A stretch of 64,000 nt of DNA from Streptomyces sp. A3M-1-3. Lineage in GTDB: Bacteria; Actinomycetota; Actinomycetes; Streptomycetales; Streptomycetaceae. The number at the start of each line of letters is the position of its first letter. Position 1 is the stretch's first letter. Shown piece by piece: positions 1-7,939 of this stretch. The translations under genes and the position numbers were made by a program. The stretch covers positions 1-64,000 of the forward strand of contig NZ_JANAVP010000017.1 of the NCBI RefSeq assembly GCF_024213665.1. Direction: 5' to 3'. The notes under the pieces were generated by a model. That model had not been told where the DNA came from. It worked only from the letters and a program-made list of their open reading frames with translations, and did not search any database.

Positions 1-73
1 TGCCCTCACGGAACCAGCGGTACGCGGTACGAGGGGCGATGCCCTGTGCACGTGCCCATTCCGTCAGGTTCAT
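1..73 (-). CDS. IS607-family serine recombinase (TnpA), N-terminal 24 codons only
   Basis: The minus strand opens with ATG at 71-73 and reads MNLTEWARAQGIAPRTAYRW followed by FREG before leaving the window. This matches the MerR-like helix-turn-helix that begins IS607-type serine recombinases, which catalyse transposition of IS607 elements and usually sit beside a tnpB gene. The catalytic domain lies outside the window, so intactness cannot be judged. Immediately to the right lies debris of unrelated coding sequence, consistent with an insertion or rearrangement boundary. The family call rests on a short but characteristic motif. Confidence 0.68.
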   Translation of the reverse strand, partial: MNLTEWARAQGIAPRTAYRWFREG

Positions 74-114
74 AAGCAAGATCATACGCTACTCATGACA
101 TGCAATAGACACTC

Positions 115-378
115 ATGGACACTCAATCAGCAGCAGCTTCCTACCCCGAGACGGACGATCCCGACCGACTGCTGGCGGCGGCGAAGTGCGCACTGGCCGA
201 ATGGGCCGTCGACGACCACTACGTCGACGGCGAAGCGGAAGAAGCCCACCCCGAACTGCTCGGCCAACGCCTGGCGATCGCCCACTCCGTCATCGACCAG
301 GCCCATCAGGTGCGCCGTGCGTTCACGCCGGCTCCGCCCGCTACAGCGGCGCCAACAACCTCGTGCCCATCAACGTAG
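115..378 (+). CDS. Hypothetical protein, probably the N-terminal part of a broken gene
   Basis: An 87-residue frame starts at ATG 115. The first 65 or so residues are acidic and helix-rich (DDPDRLLAAAKCALAEWAVD and onward) and look like real protein. The last 20 become Pro/Ala/Thr-rich and non-protein-like at about position 310, where a different, better-looking frame takes over (327-518). I read this as the head of one gene joined to the tail of another. No family recognised. The ATG has no convincing ribosome binding site. Confidence 0.35.
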   Translation: MDTQSAAASYPETDDPDRLLAAAKCALAEWAVDDHYVDGEAEEAHPELLGQRLAIAHSVIDQAHQVRRAFTPAPPATAAPTTSCPST

Positions 379-518
379 TCGACCTCACGTCCGCCACCAT
401 TCCGTACTGGCAGCTGCGGGCGAAGTCCTCGGTCGCCACTGGGATCGAGGAGGCGTTCCTGACCGCGTACGAGGAGGGCAGCTTCCACTACCTGCTCATC
501 GCCGCCGACCGGATCTGA
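327..518 (+). pseudogene. C-terminal remnant of an unidentified protein
   Basis: A frame ending at 518 encodes protein-like sequence (NNLVPINVVDLTSATIPYWQ, then a Leu/Ala-rich stretch ending LLIAADRI) without a start codon of its own in the convincing part. It overlaps the end of the 115-378 frame in a different register, so no simple gene explains both. Most likely a tail left by a deletion next to the IS607-type element. No family recognised. Confidence 0.4.
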
Positions 519-739
519 GCAGGCTGCGCGGCGCTCGGTCCCGGGCCTTGGGCCCCCGACGCGGGTGCCGCGTCGGGGAGCAGCGTGACCGGGCGCGGTT
601 GCCGCGCGCCCGGCGCGTCGGTGCGGGGCGTACCGCTGCTCTCCGCGGCGAAGAGGCCGGCGGTGGCGAGGGCGGCGGTTGTCAGGGCCGCTGCGGTGAG
701 CAGGCGCGGGGCGCGGGCCGGGGTGTGGGGCGCTGTCAT
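488..739 (-). CDS. Small predicted secreted or membrane-anchored hypothetical protein
   Basis: An 83-residue frame begins with basic residues and then an Ala/Leu/Thr-rich hydrophobic run (about residues 14-33), resembling a signal peptide. The remainder is Pro/Ala/Gly-rich and low in complexity. It lies downstream of and on the same strand as the ADP-ribosylglycohydrolase-fold gene, and it overlaps the fragment at 327-518 tail to tail. No family recognised. High GC makes spurious frames common here, so this is tentative. Confidence 0.35.
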   Translation of the reverse strand: MTAPHTPARAPRLLTAAALTTAALATAGLFAAESSGTPRTDAPGARQPRPVTLLPDAAPASGAQGPGPSAAQPAQIRSAAMSR

Positions 740-820
740 GCGTATGACCTTGCACAGGTCGCCCGCAGCCGTCCCGCAGACACGCGTACGGCACGCGTAC
801 GGCTGCGAGTCGGCACCCGG

Positions 821-1939
821 TCAGCCGCCGCGCGGGTAGCGCGACAGCCAGCCCGGGGCGGATACCGCCGGGCCGTGCAGGGCCGGGCCCTGGGTCATCT
901 CCATCGCGAAGTCGTCCGCCAGCTCCAGCACCGTGCCGCGTCCCTCCAGTTCGGCCAGCCAGGCGGGCGGCAGCGCCGTCTCGCCGTGCAGTACGCCGAG
1001 CAGGGCGCCGCAGACCGCGCCCGTGGCCACGGACGCGCCGCTGTGGTTCACGGCGAGGCGCAGCCCGTGGCGTACGTCCTCGCCCACCAGGGCGCAGTAC
1101 ACGGCGATGGCGAGCGCGTCCTCGGCCACCCGCCCGTCGCCCAGGGACTCGACCAGCGCGGGGGACGGCATGCCCTGGCGTACCGCGCCCAGCGCGTGCT
1201 TCAGGGCGTCCGTGACGGGCTGGTGGCCCGGGCGGGAGGCCAGCGCGGACAGCGCTCGCTGAACCGATCCGTCAAGGGACTCGCCGCGGGCCAGGCCGTG
1301 CACGATCAGGGCGAGCGCGCCGGCCGAGAGATACGCGGTGGGGTGGCCGTGCGTCTGCGCCGCGCACTCCACGGCGAGCTGGAGGACCAGGGCCGGTTCC
1401 CAGCCGACCAGCAGTCCGAACGGTGCCGACCGGACCAGCGCGCCGGCGTCGCGCGCGGTGGGGTTCTTGGGCCGGTCCAGGGTGCCCAGGATCTCGTCGC
1501 CCAGTCCGGTCAGGCAGGCGTGGGACGGGTCGCGGCGGGCGTAGAGCCATTCCTCGCGGGCGAGCCAGCCGTTGTCCTTGCGGCGCTCGTCCGGACCCCA
1601 GTCGCGCTGGGTGGCGGCCCACCGCAGATGTGCCCGGTGGACGTCCGTGGGCGGGTGCCAGGCCCCGGTGTCGCGGCGCACCTGGGCGCGTATCAGACCG
1701 TCGACGGTGAACAGGGTCAGCTGGGTGGCGGCCGTGACCGCGCCGCGTCTGCCGTAGGCGGGGGCGAAGTCCGTGATCCCTTCGGGCCCATGGGCGGCAC
1801 GTATCTCCTCGAAGGTCAGGTCCGCCGCTCCCGCGCCGAGCGCGTCGCCCACGGCGCCGCCGAGCAGGGTGCCGCGCACCCGGCTGCGGAAGTCCTGCTG
1901 CTCCGCCCGGCCCCAGACGGCTGTGGCTGCTGCGCTCAT
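821..1939 (-). CDS. ADP-ribosylglycohydrolase-fold protein lacking the metal-binding aspartates
   Basis: A 372-residue protein with the overall layout of the ADP-ribosylglycohydrolase (DraG/ARH) family, which removes ADP-ribose from proteins or small molecules using two Mg ions. The N-terminal GTLLGGAVGDALGAG (residues 23-37) and the C-terminal NHSGASVATGAVCGALLG (298-315) are the expected family blocks. The usual Thr-Asp-Asp-Thr motif reads TAAT here (69-72), and the usual Gly-Asp-Ser-Asp-Ser motif reads GASVA (301-305). The acidic metal ligands of both motifs are therefore replaced while the surrounding sequence is kept, so it is probably not a hydrolase but may still bind an ADP-ribosyl ligand. 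The frame is open with no sign of decay. Confidence 0.85.
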   Translation of the reverse strand: MSAAATAVWGRAEQQDFRSRVRGTLLGGAVGDALGAGAADLTFEEIRAAHGPEGITDFAPAYGRRGAVTAATQLTLFTVDGLIRAQVRRDTGAWHPPTDVHRAHLRWAATQRDWGPDERRKDNGWLAREEWLYARRDPSHACLTGLGDEILGTLDRPKNPTARDAGALVRSAPFGLLVGWEPALVLQLAVECAAQTHGHPTAYLSAGALALIVHGLARGESLDGSVQRALSALASRPGHQPVTDALKHALGAVRQGMPSPALVESLGDGRVAEDALAIAVYCALVGEDVRHGLRLAVNHSGASVATGAVCGALLGVLHGETALPPAWLAELEGRGTVLELADDFAMEMTQGPALHGPAVSAPGWLSRYPRGG

Positions 1940-2022
1940 GGCGCAGCACTGTAATCGACCGGGAACGGGCGGCTCAGAGGGCGGATCGGTATGTGGACAG
2001 TCGCCCGGCTAGTCACATTTGG

Positions 2023-2058
2023 CTGCCGCTGCCGCTGCCGCTGCCGCTGCCGCTGCCG
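2023..2058. repeat. Hexanucleotide tandem repeat (CTGCCG)x6
   Basis: Six perfect CTGCCG units lie between the divergent start region of the glycohydrolase-fold gene and the 3' end of the flotillin gene. No coding role is evident. Confidence 0.9.
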
Positions 2059-2194
2059 CCGGGGCGCCGACTGCCCGACCTGGCGCGCACGGCGTCCGCC
2101 GTGCGGCGGGTGCCTGCGGCGTGCGGGAGCCCGGCCGGTGCGGATACCGGCCGGGCTCCTGTCGCCGCATTCGGCGGTCAGTCCGCGATCGCGG

Positions 2195-3628
2195 TCAGTC
2201 TGTGATCTCGATCTTGCCGTTGGGGGACTCGGCGGCGGGTACTGCCGTCGCCGTCGTCGTGCCCCGCTGTGTGATCCCCTTCAGCAGGGTCGCCACATCG
2301 ACACCCGTGGTCGAGGAGAGCAGCTCCACGCCCTGGGCGACATTGTCCGCGACCGTGCGCGACAGCTGGCTCGCGCCGTCCGTGGAGATCACCGTCAGCT
2401 TGTCGATGGCGCTCAGCGGCTCGGCCGCCTTGGCGACGACCTGCGGCAGCACCTCGACCAGCATCTGCAGCACAGCCGCGTCGCCGTACTGCGCGAACGC
2501 GTCGGCCTTCTTCTGCATCGCCTCGGCCTCGGCGGAACCCCTCGCGGCGATCGCCGCCGCATGGGCCTCACCCTCGATACGCACGGCCTCGGCCAGCGCC
2601 GCACGGTGCAGCTTCTCGCCCTCACCGGTCAGCCGCGAGCGCTCCGCGTCCGCCTCGGCCTCCTTGACCTGGGCGACCCGGCGGGCCTCCGCCTCCTGCT
2701 CGGCCTGGTAGCGGGCCGCGTCGGCCGGCTTACGGACCTTGGTGTCCAGTTCGCGGTCGGTCAGCGCCGCCTGCCGCTCGGCCACCTTCTCCTGCTCGGC
2801 GAGCACCTCCTGTCGGCGCGCGGCCTCGGCGAGCGGGCCCGCCGCGTTGGCCTTGGCGGCCGCCGCCTCGGTCTCCGCCTTGATCTCCGCCTGGCGCAGG
2901 TTGAACGTCCGCTCCGCGACCGCGATCTCCTCGGCGGCCTTCAGCCGCGCCTGCTCCGACGCCCGGCGGGCGTTGGCCTCGGCGATGTCGGCCTCCTGCT
3001 TCGCGCGGGCGGCCTCCGGACGGCCGAGGTCCTCCAGGTAGGAACCCTCGGTGGTGATGTCCTGGATCTGGAACGCGTCGAGCACCAGCCCCTGACCGGA
3101 CAGGCTCGCCTCGGCCTCCTCCGCGACCTGGCCGGCGAACACGGCCCGGTCCCGGATGATGTCCTCCACCGACATCCGGCCGACGATGGCACGCAGCGCG
3201 CCGGACAGCACTTCCTGGGTGAAGCCGACGATGCCGTCCTGCTGCTGGAGGAAGCGCTGGGCGGCCGCCCGGATGCTGTCCTCGTTGCCACCGACCTTGA
3301 CGATCGCGACACCTTCGAGATTGGACTTCACGCCGCGCAGCGTGACCGCGCCGCGCACGTGGATCGGAATGTGCCGGCTGGACAGGTCCAGGGTGAACTT
3401 CTGCTGGACGAACGGCACGACGAAGACTCCGCCACCGACGACGACCTTCTGGCCGCTGTTGTCGGTGCTGATCCGGCCGGTGACCGGGTCGGTGGACTTC
3501 TTGCCGCGGCGGCCGGTGATGATGAAGGCCTCGCTGGGGCCGGCGACCTTGTAGCGCGTGATCACGACAAGGCCGAGAAGGACGAGGAGTACGACCACTC
3601 CCGCCACGGCTATGACGACTGAACTCAT
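2195..3628 (-). CDS. Flotillin-like SPFH/Band 7 membrane scaffold protein
   Basis: A 477-residue protein. A single N-terminal membrane segment (about residues 2-22, valine/leucine-rich) is followed by an SPFH/Band 7 domain (about 25-190) and a long Ala/Glu/Arg-rich coiled coil (about 200-400) with EARR/EAEA-type repeats, then a Gly/Ala C-terminus. This is the architecture of bacterial flotillins (YuaG/FloT), which organise membrane microdomains. I chose the internal ATG at 3628 because a strong AGGGGGG ribosome binding site precedes it; the upstream extension is not protein-like. The NfeD-like gene lies just upstream on the same strand, the usual flotillin partner, so the two probably form an operon. 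Confidence 0.9.
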   Translation of the reverse strand: MSSVVIAVAGVVVLLVLLGLVVITRYKVAGPSEAFIITGRRGKKSTDPVTGRISTDNSGQKVVVGGGVFVVPFVQQKFTLDLSSRHIPIHVRGAVTLRGVKSNLEGVAIVKVGGNEDSIRAAAQRFLQQQDGIVGFTQEVLSGALRAIVGRMSVEDIIRDRAVFAGQVAEEAEASLSGQGLVLDAFQIQDITTEGSYLEDLGRPEAARAKQEADIAEANARRASEQARLKAAEEIAVAERTFNLRQAEIKAETEAAAAKANAAGPLAEAARRQEVLAEQEKVAERQAALTDRELDTKVRKPADAARYQAEQEAEARRVAQVKEAEADAERSRLTGEGEKLHRAALAEAVRIEGEAHAAAIAARGSAEAEAMQKKADAFAQYGDAAVLQMLVEVLPQVVAKAAEPLSAIDKLTVISTDGASQLSRTVADNVAQGVELLSSTTGVDVATLLKGITQRGTTTATAVPAAESPNGKIEITD

Positions 3629-3690
3629 GAGAACCCCCCTGCCACCCGGGGACGGCAGATCGAAACGAATCGGATGGTTGGAACAGCGGT

Positions 3691-3744
3691 GGGACAGGCG
3701 GGACAAGCGGGACAGCTGCGATAGATGCGATAGATGCGACAGAT
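3691..3744. repeat. Period-9 tandem array, six units
   Basis: Six consecutive 9-nt units: GGGACAGGC, GGGACAAGC, GGGACAGCT, GCGATAGAT, GCGATAGAT, GCGACAGAT. The array fills the gap between the NfeD-like stop codon and the flotillin leader. It shares the GACAG core with arrays at 12582 and 37771. Confidence 0.9.
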
Positions 3745-4229
3745 CAGCGCTGGACGGGGCGCACCGCGACCGAGGTGGCCGACAGCGCCGCCTCCACCCA
3801 GATCTCCGCGCCGCGCTCCACCGGCACCTCGGACTTCGCCGCGAACTTCACCGGCTGGCCGGCGAGTCGCAGCAGCACCTCGCCGTAGCCGCCGGCCGGA
3901 ATGGCGGTGACCACGGATCCCGCGGTGCCGATCAGATCGTCCTGGTGCGGAGTGGCGGCGGTCAGGTCGCGCATCAGCGCGCGGCTGAGCTTCCACCCCA
4001 GCAAGGCCGCCGCGATCCCGACGAGCACCCCGACCACGGTGGCCGCACCGGCCCCGAGGTCCGTGGTGCCCAGCACGATCGCGCCACCGAAGCCGAGCAT
4101 CGACACGAAGCCGGCGATGACCGGCAGCGACACCAGCCCGTCGAACAGGGCCTCCAGTACGCCGTCGAAGACCAACGACAGCACCAGGAGGACGACCCCC
4201 GCGATGCCGAGACCGAGAAACAAGGTCAC
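3744..4229 (-). CDS. NfeD-like membrane protein, flotillin partner
   Basis: A 161-residue protein with four hydrophobic segments in the first 95 residues, then a small soluble beta-rich C-terminal domain (about 100-161, including TAGSVVTAIPAGGYGEVLL) that resembles the OB-fold of short NfeD proteins such as YuaF. These proteins are encoded next to flotillins and are thought to work with them at the membrane. The gene is upstream of the flotillin on the same strand with only the period-9 repeat between them. The start ATG at 4229 begins directly with a membrane segment. Confidence 0.75.
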   Translation of the reverse strand: MTLFLGLGIAGVVLLVLSLVFDGVLEALFDGLVSLPVIAGFVSMLGFGGAIVLGTTDLGAGAATVVGVLVGIAAALLGWKLSRALMRDLTAATPHQDDLIGTAGSVVTAIPAGGYGEVLLRLAGQPVKFAAKSEVPVERGAEIWVEAALSATSVAVRPVQR

Positions 4230-4311
4230 CGGACTCCCCCCTACTGCCCCGCCACTCCCCTGACCTGTCGGGATCGTCTCACGTCGTCATCGCTTCAGCA
4301 CAGGGCCGACC

Positions 4312-6942
4312 TCAGTCCAGCACAGGGAGGAGATCCGGCAGGTGCCCGTCGGAGGCGCGGGCCGCCGCCACCCGCTCCTCGGACACCTCGCCGTACAGCG
4401 TCGTGCGCGGCCTCGCCGGCCGGCCCGCCGCCTCCGCGATCGCGACCAGGTCCCGCACCGAGCGGTACGAGCCGTAACTCGATCCGGCCATCCGGGAGAT
4501 GGTCTCCTCCATCAACGTCCCGCCCAGGTCGTTCGCCCCGGACCGCAGCATCTCTGCCGCGCCCTCCGCGCCCAGTTTCACCCAACTGGTCTGGATATTG
4601 CTGATATGCGGGTGCAGGAGGAGGCGAGCCATCGCCGTCACGGCCCGGTTGTCGCGGGCGGTCGGACCGGGCCGGGCGATGCCCGCCAGATACACGGGCG
4701 CGTTGGTGTGGATGAACGGCAGCGTCACGAACTCGGTGAAGCCGCCCGTCTCCTGCTGGATGCGGGCCAGCGTACGGAAGTGGCCGAGCCAGTGCCGCGG
4801 CTGGTCCACATGCCCGTACATCATCGTCGAGGACGACCGGATGCCCAGCTCATGGGCCGTCCGTACGACCTCGATCCAGGTCGCCGTCGGCAGCTTGCCC
4901 TTCGTCAGGACCCACCGCACCTCGTCGTCGAGGATCTCCGCCGCCGTCCCCGGGATCGAGCCGAGGCCGGCCTCCTTCGCCGCCGCCAGCCACTCGCGGA
5001 TCGACAGCCCGGTCCGGCTCGCGCCGTTGACGACCTCCATCGGCGAGAAGGCGTGCACATGGATGTCGGGGACACGCTCCTTAACCGCCCTAGCGATGTC
5101 GAAATACGCGGTGCCCGGCAGATCCGGGTGGATGCCGCCCTGCATGCACACCTCGACCGCGCCCACCTCCCACGCCTGCTGCGCCCGGTCGGCGACCTGG
5201 CCGAGGGAGAGGGTGTACGCGTCGGCGTCCGTGCGCCGCTGCGCGAACGCGCAGAAACGGCAGCCGGTGTAGCAGACGTTGGTGAAGTTGATGTTCCGCG
5301 TGACGGTGTACGTGACCTCGTCGCCGACCACATCCCGGCGCAGCTCGTCCGCGATCCGGGTCAGCGCGTCCAGCGCCGGCCCGTCCGCGTGCAGCAGGGC
5401 CAGCGCCTCCGCGTCGGTGAGCTTCGTCGGGTCGTCGGCCGCCTGGGCGAGGGCCTGCCGTACGTCTGTGTCGATCCGCTCCGGCACCATGCCCGGGGCC
5501 GCCGCCTCGCGCAGCGCGTCCCAGTCGCCGTACACCGCGTCGAAGTCGTCCCGGCGGTCGGCGGTCCGCCCCTCCGTGTCGATGGTCCGGTGCAGGTCGG
5601 TACGGCCGGACGACGCCACGAAGCCCTCATCCGGCTCCTGCCACGGGTGGCCCTCCACGACGGCATCCTCGCGGGCGAGGCCCGTGTCCGGGTCGGCCAG
5701 CGCCCTGACGTGCGGCAGCAGGCGGGGGTCGAGCCAGGGCTCGCCGCGCTGGATGAACTCCGGGTAGACGGCAAGGCGTTCGCGCAGCCGGAAGCCCTCG
5801 GCGGCGGAGCGCTCGGCGAGCTCGTCGATCTGCGGCCAGGGGCGCTCGGGGTTGACGTGGTCCGGGGTGAGCGGCGAGACGCCGCCCCAGTCGTCGATAC
5901 CGGCGCCGATGAGACGCGCGTACTCGCCCGCGTAGCTATTGGATCCTGTCACCAGGTTGGGCGGCGCCTGGAGGCAGGCGGAGGGGCCCATGATGTGCCG
6001 GGCGACGGCGATGGTGGCGACCAGCTCGTCCAGCTCCGCGTCCGGCATACCGCGCATCGCCGTGTCCGGCTTGGCCCGGAAGTTCTGCATGATCAGTTCC
6101 TGAATGCCGTGGTACGCACGGGAGATGCGCCGCAGCGCGAACAGCGACTCGGCGCGCTCGTCGTACGTCTCCCCGATGCCGATCAGCAGCCCGCTGGTGA
6201 AGGGGACGGACGTGCGTCCCGCGTCCTCCAGGACCCGCAGCCGGACGGCGGGCTCCTTGTCCGGCGAGCCGTAGTGGGGGCCGCCGGGCTCACTCCAGAG
6301 CCGCTCGGACGTGGTCTCCAGCATCATGCCCATCGACGGCGCGACCGGCTTGAGCCGCTGGAAGTCCGTCCAGGACACGACGCCCGGGTTCAGGTGCGGC
6401 AGCAGCCCGGTCTCCTCCAGGATGCGGATCGCCATCGCCCGTACGTAGGCGATGGTGTCGTCGTACCCTGCGGCCTCCAGCCACTCGCGCGCCTCGGGCC
6501 AGCGGTCCTCGGGCCTGTCGCCCAGGGTGATCAAGGCTTCCTTGCAGCCCAGTTCGGCGCCGCGCCGGGCGATGGCCAGGACTTCGTCGGGGGACATGAA
6601 CATCCCGTGGCCCGCGCGGCGCAGCTTGCCGGGAACGGTGGCGAAGGTGCAGTAGTGGCACTTGTCGCGACAGAGCCGGGTGAGCGGGATGAAGACGCTG
6701 CGCGAGTACGTGATGACTCCGGCGCGGCCGGCCGCCTCCAGACCCGCGTCGCGCACCCGCGCGGCGGAGGCGCACAGATCGGTGAGGTCGTCCCCGCGGG
6801 CCTGCAACAGCACGGCGGCCTCGGCGACATCCAACGCCACCCCGCCCCGCGCCCGCTTGAGCGCGCGCCGCATGGCATTGGCGGTCGGTCCGGTGCCGGT
6901 TCCCTGGGGCTGGGGCTGGGGAGCGTCGCTCGTCGTGGTCAT
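4312..6942 (-). CDS. fbiC: FO synthase FbiC (fused CofG/CofH radical SAM enzyme) for coenzyme F420
   Basis: An 876-residue protein that makes 7,8-didemethyl-8-hydroxy-5-deazariboflavin (FO), the chromophore of F420, from a ribityl-pyrimidine and tyrosine. Two radical SAM halves are visible: the N-terminal CofG half with CRDKCHYC (Cys 91, 95, 98) and the C-terminal CofH half with CYTGCRFC near residue 557, each the CX3CX2C ligand set of a 4Fe-4S cluster. The length fits the fused actinobacterial form. The start at 6942 (MTTTSDAP) is preferred over a much longer upstream reading that is not protein-like. It is the only F420 biosynthesis gene in the window. Confidence 0.95.
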   Translation of the reverse strand: MTTTSDAPQPQPQGTGTGPTANAMRRALKRARGGVALDVAEAAVLLQARGDDLTDLCASAARVRDAGLEAAGRAGVITYSRSVFIPLTRLCRDKCHYCTFATVPGKLRRAGHGMFMSPDEVLAIARRGAELGCKEALITLGDRPEDRWPEAREWLEAAGYDDTIAYVRAMAIRILEETGLLPHLNPGVVSWTDFQRLKPVAPSMGMMLETTSERLWSEPGGPHYGSPDKEPAVRLRVLEDAGRTSVPFTSGLLIGIGETYDERAESLFALRRISRAYHGIQELIMQNFRAKPDTAMRGMPDAELDELVATIAVARHIMGPSACLQAPPNLVTGSNSYAGEYARLIGAGIDDWGGVSPLTPDHVNPERPWPQIDELAERSAAEGFRLRERLAVYPEFIQRGEPWLDPRLLPHVRALADPDTGLAREDAVVEGHPWQEPDEGFVASSGRTDLHRTIDTEGRTADRRDDFDAVYGDWDALREAAAPGMVPERIDTDVRQALAQAADDPTKLTDAEALALLHADGPALDALTRIADELRRDVVGDEVTYTVTRNINFTNVCYTGCRFCAFAQRRTDADAYTLSLGQVADRAQQAWEVGAVEVCMQGGIHPDLPGTAYFDIARAVKERVPDIHVHAFSPMEVVNGASRTGLSIREWLAAAKEAGLGSIPGTAAEILDDEVRWVLTKGKLPTATWIEVVRTAHELGIRSSSTMMYGHVDQPRHWLGHFRTLARIQQETGGFTEFVTLPFIHTNAPVYLAGIARPGPTARDNRAVTAMARLLLHPHISNIQTSWVKLGAEGAAEMLRSGANDLGGTLMEETISRMAGSSYGSYRSVRDLVAIAEAAGRPARPRTTLYGEVSEERVAAARASDGHLPDLLPVLD

Positions 6943-7064
6943 CGTCCGAGCATACGATTCAGTGATCTGGGCGGAGGCTGCCTGGCGCGCTATTCGCGAC
7001 GCCAGTCGTATCGACAGCCGTCGGCTCTCTGCAGTAACTGGACCCGCTGCCAAGGGGGGGGCGC

Positions 7065-7847
7065 CTACCTCATCAGCTCGCCCGCGTTGACCAGCAGCGA
7101 CTGGCCGGTGATCGCGCGCGCCCGGTCGGAGGCCAGGAACGCCACGGCCTCCGCCACGTCTGCGTCCGTGGCCAGCTCCGGCAGCGCCATCCGGTCGGCG
7201 AGCCGGCCCAGCACCTCCGCCTCGGCGACGCCCTCGGTGTGCGCGGTGAACCGTACGTACGCCTGCACCGGCGGACCCCACATCCAGCCGGGCAGCACGG
7301 TGTTGACGCGGATCCGGTGCGGGCCCAGTTCGCGGGCCATGGAGTACATGGCTGAGGTGAGCGCGCCCTTGGAGGCCGCGTAGGCCGCCTGCCGTACCTG
7401 CGAGGGTGCGGCCACGGCCGACTGCGTACCGACGATGACGACCGAGCCGCCGCCCGCCTTGAGGGCGGGCAGGCAGGCGCGGGTCATCCGCAGGGTGCCC
7501 AGCAGGTTGACGTCGATGACCTGCTGCCAGGTGTCGAAGTCCGCGTCCTCGACGCCGCCGAAGTAGCTGTCCCAGGCGGCGACATGGACCACCGCGTCGA
7601 CGCGCCCGAACCGTTCGACGGCGAGCGCGGCCAGCGCCTCGCACTGGGCCTCGTCGCCGATGTCCGTGGACCGGTACGCGGTGTGCGTGCCGTCCGGGTC
7701 GATCTCGGCGGCCGCCTTGGCGAGGTTCGCCTCGGTCCGGGCGCCGAGCACGGCGTTGCCTCCGTCGCGTACGACGGTGGCGGCGACCTGATGGCCGAGT
7801 CCGGCGCCGACGCCGGAGACGATGACGGTCTTCCCTTGCAGCAGCAT
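7065..7847 (-). CDS. Short-chain dehydrogenase/reductase
   Basis: A 260-residue classical SDR. The nucleotide-binding turn is GVGAGLG (residues 12-18), and the catalytic YAASK is in the middle of the protein, with a Ser upstream of it (TQSAVAA region). The substrate cannot be told. The C-terminal SLLVNAGE-type ending is typical of the family. A perfect 17-bp palindrome (7875-7891) lies 28 nt upstream of the start and is a likely repressor site. The aminotransferase gene is directly upstream on the same strand. Confidence 0.9.
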   Translation of the reverse strand: MLLQGKTVIVSGVGAGLGHQVAATVVRDGGNAVLGARTEANLAKAAAEIDPDGTHTAYRSTDIGDEAQCEALAALAVERFGRVDAVVHVAAWDSYFGGVEDADFDTWQQVIDVNLLGTLRMTRACLPALKAGGGSVVIVGTQSAVAAPSQVRQAAYAASKGALTSAMYSMARELGPHRIRVNTVLPGWMWGPPVQAYVRFTAHTEGVAEAEVLGRLADRMALPELATDADVAEAVAFLASDRARAITGQSLLVNAGELMR

Positions 7848-7874
7848 GCGTGGTCGCCTCCTGGGAGCGCCGAT

Positions 7875-7891
7875 TCTGACGGTGCGTCAGA
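7875..7891. promoter_or_regulatory. Candidate operator, palindrome TCTGACG-GTG-CGTCAGA
   Basis: Perfect 7-bp half-sites with a 3-nt centre, just upstream of the SDR gene. The CTGACG-N3-CGTCAG form is typical of TetR-family operators. A close relative lies at 9262-9276. The regulator is not in the immediate neighbourhood. Confidence 0.6.
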
Positions 7892-7939
7892 GTAGGCGCG
7901 TTGCGCGGAGCAGGGAAGTCACTCGACGGTCCCCGCGCG

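Noticed and set aside
95..1954. Very long open frames on the strand opposite to the glycohydrolase, flotillin, FbiC and phosphatase genes (for example 95-1954, 1991-3622, 4342-7383, 51974-56050)
   Set aside because: They are Arg/Gly/Ala/Pro-rich antisense readings typical of high-GC DNA and have no domain pattern or ribosome binding site. The opposite strand encodes recognisable proteins with motifs.
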